Origin: an uncultured Clostridia bacterium
Lineage (GTDB): Bacteria; Bacillota; Clostridia; Oscillospirales; Oscillospiraceae
Length of the DNA stretch: 12,401 nucleotides
NCBI GenBank assembly: GCA_946187475.1
Contig: CAMHRJ010000034.1
Location: 1-12,401, forward strand
Direction of reading: 5' to 3'
Both the position numbers and the translations under genes were made by a program. The notes under the pieces are model-generated. The model made no database searches. It worked only from the letters and a program-made list of their open reading frames with translations, and was not told where the DNA came from. Positions 1 to 6,464 of this stretch are shown piece by piece (positions within the stretch are counted from its first letter, which is position 1; each line of letters opens with the position of its first letter).

Positions 1-558
1 ACGGAGCTCGCTCAGATCAAGCAGGTGTTCAGCCATCCCCAGGCTCTGGGTCAGTGTGCCGGCTATCTCCATGACCACGGCTGGCAGTCGGTGGAATATG
101 CCAACACCGCCATGGCGGCGGAGCATGTGGCCTGGCTGGGCGACCCCACCAACGCGGCTATTGCCAGCGCGGAGACCGCAGAAATCTACGGTCTGGAGGT
201 GCTGGAGGCCAACATCAACGCCAGCAACCGAAACACCACCCGGTTCGCGGTCTTCTCCCGCGCAAGGAATACGGACATGGGCCAGCGCATGGGCGACCAC
301 TTCATTCTGGTCTTTACCAGCAAGAATGAGGCTGGCTCTCTGGCAGCGGCCCTGCAGATTCTCGGCGGGAAATACGGCTACAACATGCGCACCCTGCGCA
401 GCCGCCCAGTGAAGGAGCTGCTTTGGGAGTATTACTTCTATCTGGAGGCCGAGGGCGACGTATACTCTGAGCGGGGTCAGCAGATGCTGCAGGATTTGAA
501 GCCCTACTGTGACCGGCTCAAGGTGGTCGGCACCTTCAGCAAAAACTGTGTACTTTGA
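1..558 (+). CDS. pheA: Prephenate dehydratase with C-terminal ACT domain (3' part of gene; P-protein or monofunctional PheA)
   Basis: The reading frame is open from base 1, so the gene starts before the window; 185 residues are visible. It converts prephenate to phenylpyruvate, the committed step to phenylalanine, in the cytoplasm. The visible part begins in the second half of the dehydratase domain: the family signature FSHPQALGQC lies at residues 10-19, and NTTRF at 78-82 contains the Thr of the conserved TRF catalytic motif. An ACT regulatory domain follows (about 99-177), with GSLAAAL at 112-118 and RSRP at 133-136 at the positions of the phenylalanine-binding GALV and ESRP motifs of E. 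coli PheA. The first Glu of ESRP is Arg here. Whether an N-terminal chorismate mutase domain exists cannot be seen. The stop is followed 10 bases later by aroB, whose ribosome binding site overlaps this gene's end, so the two are probably cotranscribed. Dehydratase identity is firm. Confidence 0.95.
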   Translation, partial: TELAQIKQVFSHPQALGQCAGYLHDHGWQSVEYANTAMAAEHVAWLGDPTNAAIASAETAEIYGLEVLEANINASNRNTTRFAVFSRARNTDMGQRMGDHFILVFTSKNEAGSLAAALQILGGKYGYNMRTLRSRPVKELLWEYYFYLEAEGDVYSERGQQMLQDLKPYCDRLKVVGTFSKNCVL

Positions 559-562
559 GGAG
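557..562 (+). promoter_or_regulatory. Shine-Dalgarno site that fixes the aroB start
   Basis: GAGGAG lies six bases before ATG 569 and overlaps the pheA stop codon (556-558). The same frame is open upstream to an ATG at 509, but that start would lie inside pheA, has no comparable site, and would add 20 residues unlike any AroB N-terminus. A second in-frame ATG at 581 is possible but has a poorer-placed site. Confidence 0.8.
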
Positions 563-568
563 AACCAC

Positions 569-1576
569 ATGACACTGACCATGAATCTGGGTCCGCGCAG
601 CTATGACATCATCGTCAAGCGCGGCGTCCTGCAGGAATCGGGAACGCTCCTGAATCTGGACCGAAAGTGCCTGATCGTCACCGACGCGGGCGTGCCGAAG
701 CAGTACGCCGAGGCCGTTGCCGCCCAGTGCAGGGCTCCGGTGATCGTCACCGTAGGCATCGGCGAGGGCAGCAAGAGCTTCCCGGTGTACGAAACTCTAT
801 GCCGGAAGCTGCTTGAGCAGGACTTCCACCGCTCAGACTGCGTCGTGGCCGTAGGCGGCGGCGTGGTGGGCGATCTGGCGGGGTTTGCCGCCGCCAGCTT
901 CATGCGGGGCATGGATTTTTATAACATTCCCACCACCGTCCTCTCTCAGGTGGATTCCTCCATCGGCGGCAAGGTGGCCATCAATCTGGATGGTGTAAAA
1001 AACATCGTTGGCGCCTTCTGGCAGCCGAAGCGGGTGCTCATCGACCCGGATACCCTTCATACGCTGGAGCCAAGGCAGATCTCCAACGGTCTGGCGGAGG
1101 CCATCAAGATGGCCTGCACGTCGGATGCGGAGCTGTTCCAGTTCCTGGAGCAGAACGATCCGCTGGAAAACATCGAGCACGTGATCATCGGCTCGCTGCA
1201 GATCAAAAAGAGCGTAGTGGAGCAGGACGAGACCGAACAGGGGCTGCGCAAGCTCCTGAACTTCGGCCATACCATCGGCCACGGCATCGAGAGCACCGGC
1301 AAGCTCCTCCACGGCGAATGCGTGGGGCTGGGCATGCTGCCCATGTGCAGCGAAGCGGTGCGGAAGCGGCTGCTGGCGGTGCTGAAAAAAGCAGGACTCC
1401 CCACCACGGTATCCTTTGACCGGGAAGCCGTCTGGCAGGCCATGCAGCACGACAAGAAGTTTTCTGCCGGCATGGCGGACATTGTGACTGTCGATGAGAT
1501 CGGCGCGGGCAAAATTGAGCGCGTGACCATGGAGGCGCTGAAGGCCCGTTTCGATTCGGCATACATGGAGGGATAA
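569..1576 (+). CDS. aroB: 3-Dehydroquinate synthase
   Basis: AroB converts DAHP to 3-dehydroquinate using NAD+ and a divalent metal, the second step of the shikimate pathway. The 335-residue product has the NAD-binding motif VAVGGGVVGDLAGF (93-106), the IPTTVLSQVDSSIGGK block (120-135), and the likely metal ligands Glu177 (in GLAEAIK), His234 (in NFGHTIGH) and His248 (in LLHGE). DKK at 295-297 matches the C-terminal conserved lysine region. It is slightly shorter than the usual 350-360 residues, mainly in the C-terminal part, but no catalytic motif is missing. The start at 569 is chosen because of the GAGGAG site six bases upstream. The stop is followed after a single base by the ATG of the next gene, whose ribosome site (GGAGGG, 1567-1572) lies inside aroB, so translation is probably coupled. 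Confidence 0.96.
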   Translation: MTLTMNLGPRSYDIIVKRGVLQESGTLLNLDRKCLIVTDAGVPKQYAEAVAAQCRAPVIVTVGIGEGSKSFPVYETLCRKLLEQDFHRSDCVVAVGGGVVGDLAGFAAASFMRGMDFYNIPTTVLSQVDSSIGGKVAINLDGVKNIVGAFWQPKRVLIDPDTLHTLEPRQISNGLAEAIKMACTSDAELFQFLEQNDPLENIEHVIIGSLQIKKSVVEQDETEQGLRKLLNFGHTIGHGIESTGKLLHGECVGLGMLPMCSEAVRKRLLAVLKKAGLPTTVSFDREAVWQAMQHDKKFSAGMADIVTVDEIGAGKIERVTMEALKARFDSAYMEG

Positions 1577-1577
1577 C

Positions 1578-2816
1578 ATGGAATACGGACTCATCGGAGA
1601 GCATCTCCCCCACAGTTTTTCCAAGGAGATCCACGAGCAGCTGGCAGACTACACCTACGAGCTGCACGAGGTGGCAAAGGAGGATCTGGATGCTTTCATG
1701 CGCGCCAGGGACTTCAAGGCCATCAACGTGACCATCCCTTATAAACAGGATGTCATTCCCTATCTGGACGAGATCAGCGAGAGCGCCCGCGAGATCGGCG
1801 CCGTGAACACCATCGTGAACCGCGGCGGCAAGCTCTGCGGCGACAACACCGACCAGACCGGCATGGCCCAGCTGATCCGGAAAATCGGGCTGGATCTGAC
1901 CGGCAAGACGGTATTGATTCTCGGCACCGGCGGAACTTCAAGGACCGCCCAGTATGTAGCGAAGAAACTGGGCGCAGGCGAGATCCACACCGTCAGCCGC
2001 TCCGGTAAGGACGGAAGTCTCACCTATGAGACCGCGGCGGAAGTCTGCCCCCAGGCGCAGATCATCCTGAACACCACCCCGGCCGGCATGTACCCCAATC
2101 CGGACGGTCAGGCCATTGACCTCGCGCCGTTCAAACAGCTGGAGGGCGTCATGGACGTGGTGTACAATCCCCTGCGCACCCAGCTGGTGCAGCAGGCCCA
2201 CAGTCTGGGTCTTCCCGCCGAAGGCGGACTCTATATGCTGGTGGGTCAGGCCGTGGCAGCGGTGGAGATCTTCCTGGACAAGAAGCTGCCCGATGACGCG
2301 TTGGACAAGGTGTTTGCTTCGGTGCTGAAAGCGAAGGAGAACATCGTCCTCACCGGCATGCCCGGGGCCGGCAAAAGCACCGTGGGCGCGATGCTGGCAG
2401 AACGGTTGGGCATGGAGCTGCTGGAGACCGATGGGCTCATCGAAGAAAAAACGGGGCTGCATCCCTCGGAGATCATCTCCACCCAGGGCGAAGCGGCCTT
2501 CCGCAAGATCGAGGCGGCCATCATCGCCGAGGCGGCCATGAAAAACGGTTCCGTGATCTCCACCGGCGGCGGCGCGATTCTCAAAGAAGAGAACATTCGC
2601 CACCTGAAGGCCAATGGGCGCATCTATTTCCTTGACCGGGCGCTGGAGGACATCCTCCCCACCGGCGACCGTCCCCTATCCTCCGACCGGGCGGCGTTGG
2701 AGCGGCGCTACCGGGAACGCTACGACATCTACTGCGGCACCGCAGATACACGCATCCCCGTTACCGGAGACGCGCAGAGCGTGGCCGAGACCATCCGAAA
2801 GGACTTTTTATCATGA
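1578..2816 (+). CDS. aroE/aroK: Bifunctional shikimate dehydrogenase-shikimate kinase fusion (AroE-AroK)
   Basis: This 412-residue protein joins two enzymes that act one after the other: AroE reduces 3-dehydroshikimate to shikimate with NADPH, and AroK phosphorylates shikimate with ATP. Residues 1-250 are AroE: HSFS at 12-15 binds substrate, NVTIPYK (50-56) supplies the catalytic Lys56, GDNTD (88-92) the partner Asp92, GTGGTSR (116-122) is the nucleotide loop, and Gln224 lies in the C-terminal substrate helix. Residues from about 253 are AroK: P-loop GMPGAGKST (260-268), shikimate-contact Asp285 and Arg309 (in AFRKIE), GGG at 330-332, lid Arg365 (DRPL) and Arg381. Both halves keep every key residue I could place, so both are probably active. 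There is no stop or frame change between them. The gene overlaps aroQ by four bases (ATGA). Confidence 0.95.
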   Translation: MEYGLIGEHLPHSFSKEIHEQLADYTYELHEVAKEDLDAFMRARDFKAINVTIPYKQDVIPYLDEISESAREIGAVNTIVNRGGKLCGDNTDQTGMAQLIRKIGLDLTGKTVLILGTGGTSRTAQYVAKKLGAGEIHTVSRSGKDGSLTYETAAEVCPQAQIILNTTPAGMYPNPDGQAIDLAPFKQLEGVMDVVYNPLRTQLVQQAHSLGLPAEGGLYMLVGQAVAAVEIFLDKKLPDDALDKVFASVLKAKENIVLTGMPGAGKSTVGAMLAERLGMELLETDGLIEEKTGLHPSEIISTQGEAAFRKIEAAIIAEAAMKNGSVISTGGGAILKEENIRHLKANGRIYFLDRALEDILPTGDRPLSSDRAALERRYRERYDIYCGTADTRIPVTGDAQSVAETIRKDFLS

Positions 2817-3253
2817 AGCTGCTGGTCATCAACGGGCCCAACTTAAACTTTCTCGGCATCCGGGAGCCCGACCACTACGGGCGGGAAACCTATGACGATC
2901 TGGTGAAAAAGATCCAAGCCTACTGTGACGGCAAAGGCGTCGCGGTGGAGTTTTACCAGTCCAACCACGAGGGAGCTCTGGTAGACCGGATTCAGCAGGC
3001 GTATTTCGATCAGGTAAGCGGCATCGTCATCAATCCCGGGGCCTATACCCACACCAGCATTGCCCTGCTGGACGCGGTGAAATCCGTGCAGATCCCCACG
3101 GTGGAGGTGCACATCTCCAAGGTGGAAGAGCGGGAGGATTTCCGCCAGGTGAGCTACATCCGTGCCGCCTGCATTGGTACCATCACCGGCATGGGTACGG
3201 ACGGATATCTGCTGGCGGTAGATCGGCTGCTGGAGCATCACAATGGACATTGA
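2813..3253 (+). CDS. aroQ: 3-Dehydroquinate dehydratase, type II
   Basis: AroQ dehydrates 3-dehydroquinate to 3-dehydroshikimate, the step between AroB and AroE. Type II enzymes of this family are small (about 145-150 residues) and usually dodecameric; this one has 146. Motifs in order: INGPNLNFLG (6-15), REPDHYG (17-23) with catalytic Arg17 and Tyr22, QSNHEG (49-54), VINPGAYTH (72-80) with Asn74 and His80, EVHIS (98-102) with His100, and REDFR (107-111). The residue after EVHIS is Lys, where many family members have Asn; this is outside the core catalytic set. The start codon overlaps the aroE/aroK stop (ATGA), with AAAGGA at 2798-2803 nine bases upstream. The 3' end overlaps aroA by 11 bases. 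No type I dehydroquinase (AroD) is seen. Confidence 0.96.
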   Translation: MKLLVINGPNLNFLGIREPDHYGRETYDDLVKKIQAYCDGKGVAVEFYQSNHEGALVDRIQQAYFDQVSGIVINPGAYTHTSIALLDAVKSVQIPTVEVHISKVEEREDFRQVSYIRAACIGTITGMGTDGYLLAVDRLLEHHNGH

Positions 3254-4451
3254 GATTTGTCCCTCCCGGGCGGAGGGCATCGTAAAAGCGCCGCCCAGCA
3301 AGAGCGCTGCCCACCGGCTTCTGCTGTGCGCCGGATTGGCCCAGGGCGTCAGCATTGTGCGGAACGTGGCTTTCTCTGAAGATATTCTCGCTACCTTGGA
3401 CGTGCTCCGTGCGCTGGGCGCAGCGGTGGATATCCAGGGCGATGCGGTGACCATCCGGGGCGCCGATCCATTCAGCGCATCGGCTCAGGCGCCCATCTCC
3501 TGTCGGGAGAGCGGCAGCACGCTGCGGTTTTGCATCCCGCTGTTTCTGCTCAGTGGTGAGACCTTCACCCTGACGGGGAAAGGGCGTCTCATGGAGCGGC
3601 CTCAGAGCGTGTATGAAACGCTTTGTAACGAACAGGGATTGCTTTTCGAGCGTTCCGGTGATTCCATCACCCTGCGTGGGCCGCTGCAGGCCGGAAGCTT
3701 TTCCGTTCCTGGAAACATCAGCAGTCAGTTCATCACCGGTCTGCTGCTGGCCCTTCCCCTGCTGGATGCGGACAGCAGAATCAAATTGATTCCCCCGGTG
3801 GAGAGCCGGAGCTATCTGAACATCACCGTGCAGGCGCTGAACGCATTCGGCATTCAGATCGACTGGACAGATCAATACACGCTTCATATCCCCGGCGCGC
3901 AGCGATACCTGCCCCGGGACATCACCGTGGAGGGCGACTATTCCAACGCGGCATTCTTCTCCGCGCTGGAGGCGCTGGGCGACAACGTAACCGTCACGGG
4001 ACTGGGCGAAAGCGCTCAGGGTGACCGGGTGTATCAGGAATACTTTCCAATGCTGAAAAGTGGGAGCCCCACCTTGGATGTGCGGGACTGCCCGGATCTG
4101 GCGCCGATCCTCATGGTTCTGGCTGCCGCGCTGAACGGCGCGGTGCTCACCGGCACACGCCGGCTGCGCATCAAGGAGAGCGACCGGGGCGCCGCCATGG
4201 AGCAGGAGCTCCGAAAGCTGGGCGCACGGTGTGCCATCGAAGAAGATCGAATCCAGGTCTTCCCCGGACTGCACACGCCCGCGGAGCCCCTTGATGGGCA
4301 CAACGATCACCGGATCGTCATGGCCTGCAGCGTGCTGCTTACCCGGGTGGGCGGCGTGATACGAGGCGCGGAGGCCGTCAGCAAGAGCTTTCCCGACTTT
4401 TTTGAACAACTCCAGAAACTGAAAATCGAGGTAACACCATCATGCAGCTAG
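3243..4451 (+). CDS. aroA: 5-Enolpyruvylshikimate-3-phosphate (EPSP) synthase
   Basis: AroA transfers the enolpyruvyl group of PEP to shikimate 3-phosphate; it is the target of glyphosate. The 402-residue product has PPSKSAAHR (17-25) with Lys20, Ser21 and Arg25, ESGSTLRF (89-96) in the place of the E. coli NAGTAMRP loop, RPQSV (119-123), SSQF (160-163), Asp285 in DCPDLAP (equivalent of E. coli catalytic Asp313), KESDR (311-315), DHR (355-357) and SKSFPDF (380-386) with Lys381. All catalytic residues are present; the usual family length is about 420-430, so the protein is a little compact. The ATG lies inside the aroQ end, with GGAG at 3232-3235, and the 3' end overlaps tyrA by 10 bases. It follows AroK directly in the pathway. 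Confidence 0.96.
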   Translation: MDIEICPSRAEGIVKAPPSKSAAHRLLLCAGLAQGVSIVRNVAFSEDILATLDVLRALGAAVDIQGDAVTIRGADPFSASAQAPISCRESGSTLRFCIPLFLLSGETFTLTGKGRLMERPQSVYETLCNEQGLLFERSGDSITLRGPLQAGSFSVPGNISSQFITGLLLALPLLDADSRIKLIPPVESRSYLNITVQALNAFGIQIDWTDQYTLHIPGAQRYLPRDITVEGDYSNAAFFSALEALGDNVTVTGLGESAQGDRVYQEYFPMLKSGSPTLDVRDCPDLAPILMVLAAALNGAVLTGTRRLRIKESDRGAAMEQELRKLGARCAIEEDRIQVFPGLHTPAEPLDGHNDHRIVMACSVLLTRVGGVIRGAEAVSKSFPDFFEQLQKLKIEVTPSCS

Positions 4452-5302
4452 TCAGCAAATCCAACATTCTCATCGTCGGTCTCGGTCTCATGGGCGGCAG
4501 CTACGCCAAAGCCCTGCACCGGGTGGGATTTCATGTAAACGCCATCGCCCACAAGCAGGAGGACATCGATTACGCGCTGGAGCAGGGGTTTATCGACCAG
4601 GGTGCGGCCTTCCCTGACCCGGCACTGATCTCCAGTGCGGAGCTGATTGTCTTTGCGCTGTATCCACATGTGTTCAAGGAATGGATTCAGGAAAACCAGC
4701 AGCATTTTAAGCCCGGGGCATTGATCACGGATGTCACCGGCGTCAAACGCTGCGTGGTCTACGATATTCAGGAGATGCTGCGCGATGATGTGGAGTATAT
4801 CGCAGCCCACCCCATGGCAGGGCGCGAGGTCTGCGGCGTGCGCAATGCCGACGACCGCATCTTCCGGGAGGCGAACTACATTGTCGTCCCCACGGAAAAG
4901 AACACTCCCGAGGCCATCGAGGTCTGCAAATCACTGGGCCGGGTCATGGGCTTCCAGCGGATCACGGAGCTGACCCCGGAGAAGCACGACGAGATGATTG
5001 CCTTCACCTCCCAGCTGACCCACTGCATCGCCATTTCCCTGATGACCTGCAACGACGCCGACCACATCGGCAGCTTCACCGGCGACTCCTTCCGGGATCT
5101 GACCCGCATTGCGCGCATCAACGAGGACATGTGGACCGAGCTGTTTTTGGACAACATCGACGCCCTGATCCACGAGATGGACCTCTTTGCAGCTGAGTTC
5201 GGCAGACTCCGCTGGATGCTGGCGAGCAAAGATATCAAGGGCATCAAGGCCACGATGCGCAAATCCACCGAGCGCAGAATCGCCCTGGATCAGGGCAAAT
5301 GA
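4442..5302 (+). CDS. tyrA: Prephenate dehydrogenase (TyrA), without ACT or chorismate mutase domain
   Basis: TyrA oxidatively decarboxylates prephenate to 4-hydroxyphenylpyruvate, leading to tyrosine. The 286-residue protein starts with a Rossmann fold (GLGLMGGS, 13-20), then TDVTGVK (97-102 region), AAHPMAGRE (121-129) with the catalytic-type His123, LTH (192-194) with His194, and SFRDLTRIA (216-224) with Arg222, the expected carboxylate contact. The C-terminal helical dimerisation part ends the protein; there is no ACT domain, which many Firmicutes TyrA proteins carry, and no fused chorismate mutase. An arogenate-specific or NADP-using variant cannot be excluded from motifs alone. GAGGT at 4428-4432 sits nine bases before the ATG, inside aroA. 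Pairing with pheA in one operon means both branches from prephenate are expressed together. Confidence 0.93.
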   Translation: MQLVSKSNILIVGLGLMGGSYAKALHRVGFHVNAIAHKQEDIDYALEQGFIDQGAAFPDPALISSAELIVFALYPHVFKEWIQENQQHFKPGALITDVTGVKRCVVYDIQEMLRDDVEYIAAHPMAGREVCGVRNADDRIFREANYIVVPTEKNTPEAIEVCKSLGRVMGFQRITELTPEKHDEMIAFTSQLTHCIAISLMTCNDADHIGSFTGDSFRDLTRIARINEDMWTELFLDNIDALIHEMDLFAAEFGRLRWMLASKDIKGIKATMRKSTERRIALDQGK

Positions 5303-5303
5303 G

Positions 5304-5311
5304 AAAGGAAG
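5304..5311 (+). promoter_or_regulatory. Shine-Dalgarno site favouring the DAHP synthase start at 5320
   Basis: AAAGGAAG lies eight bases before ATG 5320. An in-frame ATG at 5299 would overlap the tyrA stop (ATGA) and add MRKEVLT, but has only a weak CAGGG upstream. The added residues do not resemble the family's N-terminus. Both starts remain possible; the downstream one fits the site better. Confidence 0.6.
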
Positions 5312-5319
5312 TGCTGACC

Positions 5320-6408
5320 ATGGATCAGGAACAAAACCGCAGCCGCATCTCCTACGACAATCCCTATGAGCGGACCATGAACATGCACTTCGTGCGCAAG
5401 CTCCCCATCCCCCGGGACGTCAAGCAGGAGTTCCCGGTGCCGGACGAGCTGCGTGAGGTGCGCGTGAAGAACGTGCGGGAGATCGAGGCCATTCTCTCCG
5501 GCGCAGACGACCGTCTGCTGCTGATCATCGGCCCCTGCAGCGCCGACCGGGAGGACTCCGTGCTGGAGTATCTTACGAAACTGAAGGCCGTGCAGCAGCA
5601 GGTGGAAGACCGCATCAAGATCGTGCCGCGCATCTATACCAACAAGCCCCGCACCACCGGAGACGGCTACAAGGGCATGCTGCACCAGCCGAACCCCATG
5701 GCAAAGCCCGATGTGTTCCAGGGCATCCTGACCATCCGGGAGCTGCACATGCGGGCCTTGACAGAGACGGGCTTCAGCTGCGCCGACGAGATGCTGTATC
5801 CGGAAAATCACCGCTATCTGGACGATCTGCTTGGCTATGTGGCCATCGGCGCACGGTCGGTGGAAAACCAGCAGCACCGGCTGACCTCCAGCGGTCTGGA
5901 TATCCCGGTGGGCATGAAGAACCCCACCAGCGGCGACTATTCCGTCATGCTCAACGCCATCACCGCCGCCCAGCACTCCCACACCTTCATCTACCGCAAC
6001 TGGGAGGTGGAGAGCATGGGCAATCCCTACTCCCACGCCATCCTCCGCGGCTATGTGAACAAGCACGGCAACAGCCTTCCGAACTATCACTATGAGGATC
6101 TGGTTCGCCTGAACGAGATGTATCAGAAACGGGACGTGCGCAACCGCTCGGTCATCATCGACACGAACCACTCCAACTCCAACAAGCAATATCTGGAGCA
6201 GCCCCGGATCGCCCGGGAGGTGCTGCACCAGCGGAAGCTGAATCCGGACATCCGCGCGCTGGTGAAGGGCTTCATCACCGAGAGCTATTTGGTGGACGGC
6301 GCCCAGAAGCCGGAGGAAGCGCACATCTACGGCAAGAGTATCACCGATCCCTGTCTGGGCTGGGAAAAGACGGAGCAGATGATCTTCGAGATCGCAGATC
6401 TTGCATAA
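5320..6408 (+). CDS. aroF: 3-Deoxy-7-phosphoheptulonate (DAHP) synthase, class I AroF/AroG/AroH family
   Basis: This enzyme condenses PEP and erythrose 4-phosphate to DAHP and commits carbon to the aromatic pathway. From ATG 5320 it has 362 residues. The four metal ligands of the E. coli family are recognisable: Cys73 in IIGPCS, His284 in DTNHSNS, Glu321 in FITES, and Asp343 in SITDPCLGW. Substrate motifs are KPRTT (109-113), GARSVENQQHR (177-187), Lys200 in PVGMKNPT, and ILRGY (241-245). It belongs with the AroG-like (Type I-alpha) group, not with the AroH/KDO8P-like Bacillus type or the plant-like type II. Several loops are spelled differently from E. coli, for example KNPTSGD for KNGTDG. 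There is no fused regulatory domain. It is the last gene of the operon, 17 bases after tyrA and 12 bases before a terminator stem. Confidence 0.94.
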   Translation: MDQEQNRSRISYDNPYERTMNMHFVRKLPIPRDVKQEFPVPDELREVRVKNVREIEAILSGADDRLLLIIGPCSADREDSVLEYLTKLKAVQQQVEDRIKIVPRIYTNKPRTTGDGYKGMLHQPNPMAKPDVFQGILTIRELHMRALTETGFSCADEMLYPENHRYLDDLLGYVAIGARSVENQQHRLTSSGLDIPVGMKNPTSGDYSVMLNAITAAQHSHTFIYRNWEVESMGNPYSHAILRGYVNKHGNSLPNYHYEDLVRLNEMYQKRDVRNRSVIIDTNHSNSNKQYLEQPRIAREVLHQRKLNPDIRALVKGFITESYLVDGAQKPEEAHIYGKSITDPCLGWEKTEQMIFEIADLA

Positions 6409-6420
6409 ATCCAAAAAGAG

Positions 6421-6448
6421 AACGCCTCCCCGACCGGGGAGGCGTTTT
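6421..6448. terminator. Intrinsic terminator between convergent genes, probably bidirectional
   Basis: A perfect 11-base-pair inverted repeat (6421-6431 with 6436-6446, loop GACC) is GC-rich in its inner part. On the + strand it ends in GTTTT and then a further TTTT at 6455-6458, terminating the aromatic operon. On the - strand the stem is followed by CTCTTTTTGG, a better T-run, terminating the giant repeat gene. It lies in the 56-base gap between the two stops (6409-6464). Confidence 0.88.
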
Positions 6449-6464
6449 GCTGTGTTTTGGGTGG

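Noticed and set aside
25..558. GTG at 25 as the start of a short gene
   Set aside because: The frame is open to base 1, and the residues just before and after this codon match the middle of prephenate dehydratase, so it is an internal Val codon.
509..568. Upstream in-frame ATG at 509 as the aroB start
   Set aside because: It lies inside pheA, lacks a good ribosome site, and adds residues that do not resemble AroB; ATG 569 has GAGGAG at the right distance.
833..1624. Minus-strand open frame across aroB (263 codons)
   Set aside because: It is antisense to clear AroB motifs, has no recognisable domain and no convincing start region.
3119..3127. Lys instead of Asn after EVHIS in AroQ as a sign of an inactive enzyme
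   Set aside because: The catalytic Arg17, Tyr22, Asn74, His80 and His100 and the REDFR motif are all present, so the change is likely tolerated variation.
3183..4409. Long open frame on the minus strand across aroA (408 codons)
   Set aside because: It is antisense to a gene with all EPSP synthase motifs, has no family resemblance, and is expected in GC-rich coding DNA.
5299..5319. ATG at 5299 (overlapping the tyrA stop) as the DAHP synthase start
   Set aside because: Not excluded, but its ribosome site is weak, while ATG 5320 has AAAGGAAG eight bases upstream.
5290..6414. Long open frame on the minus strand across the DAHP synthase gene (374 codons)
   Set aside because: Its composition is a mirror of the sense codons (many Val, His, Leu), and it crosses the terminator side with no motif of its own.
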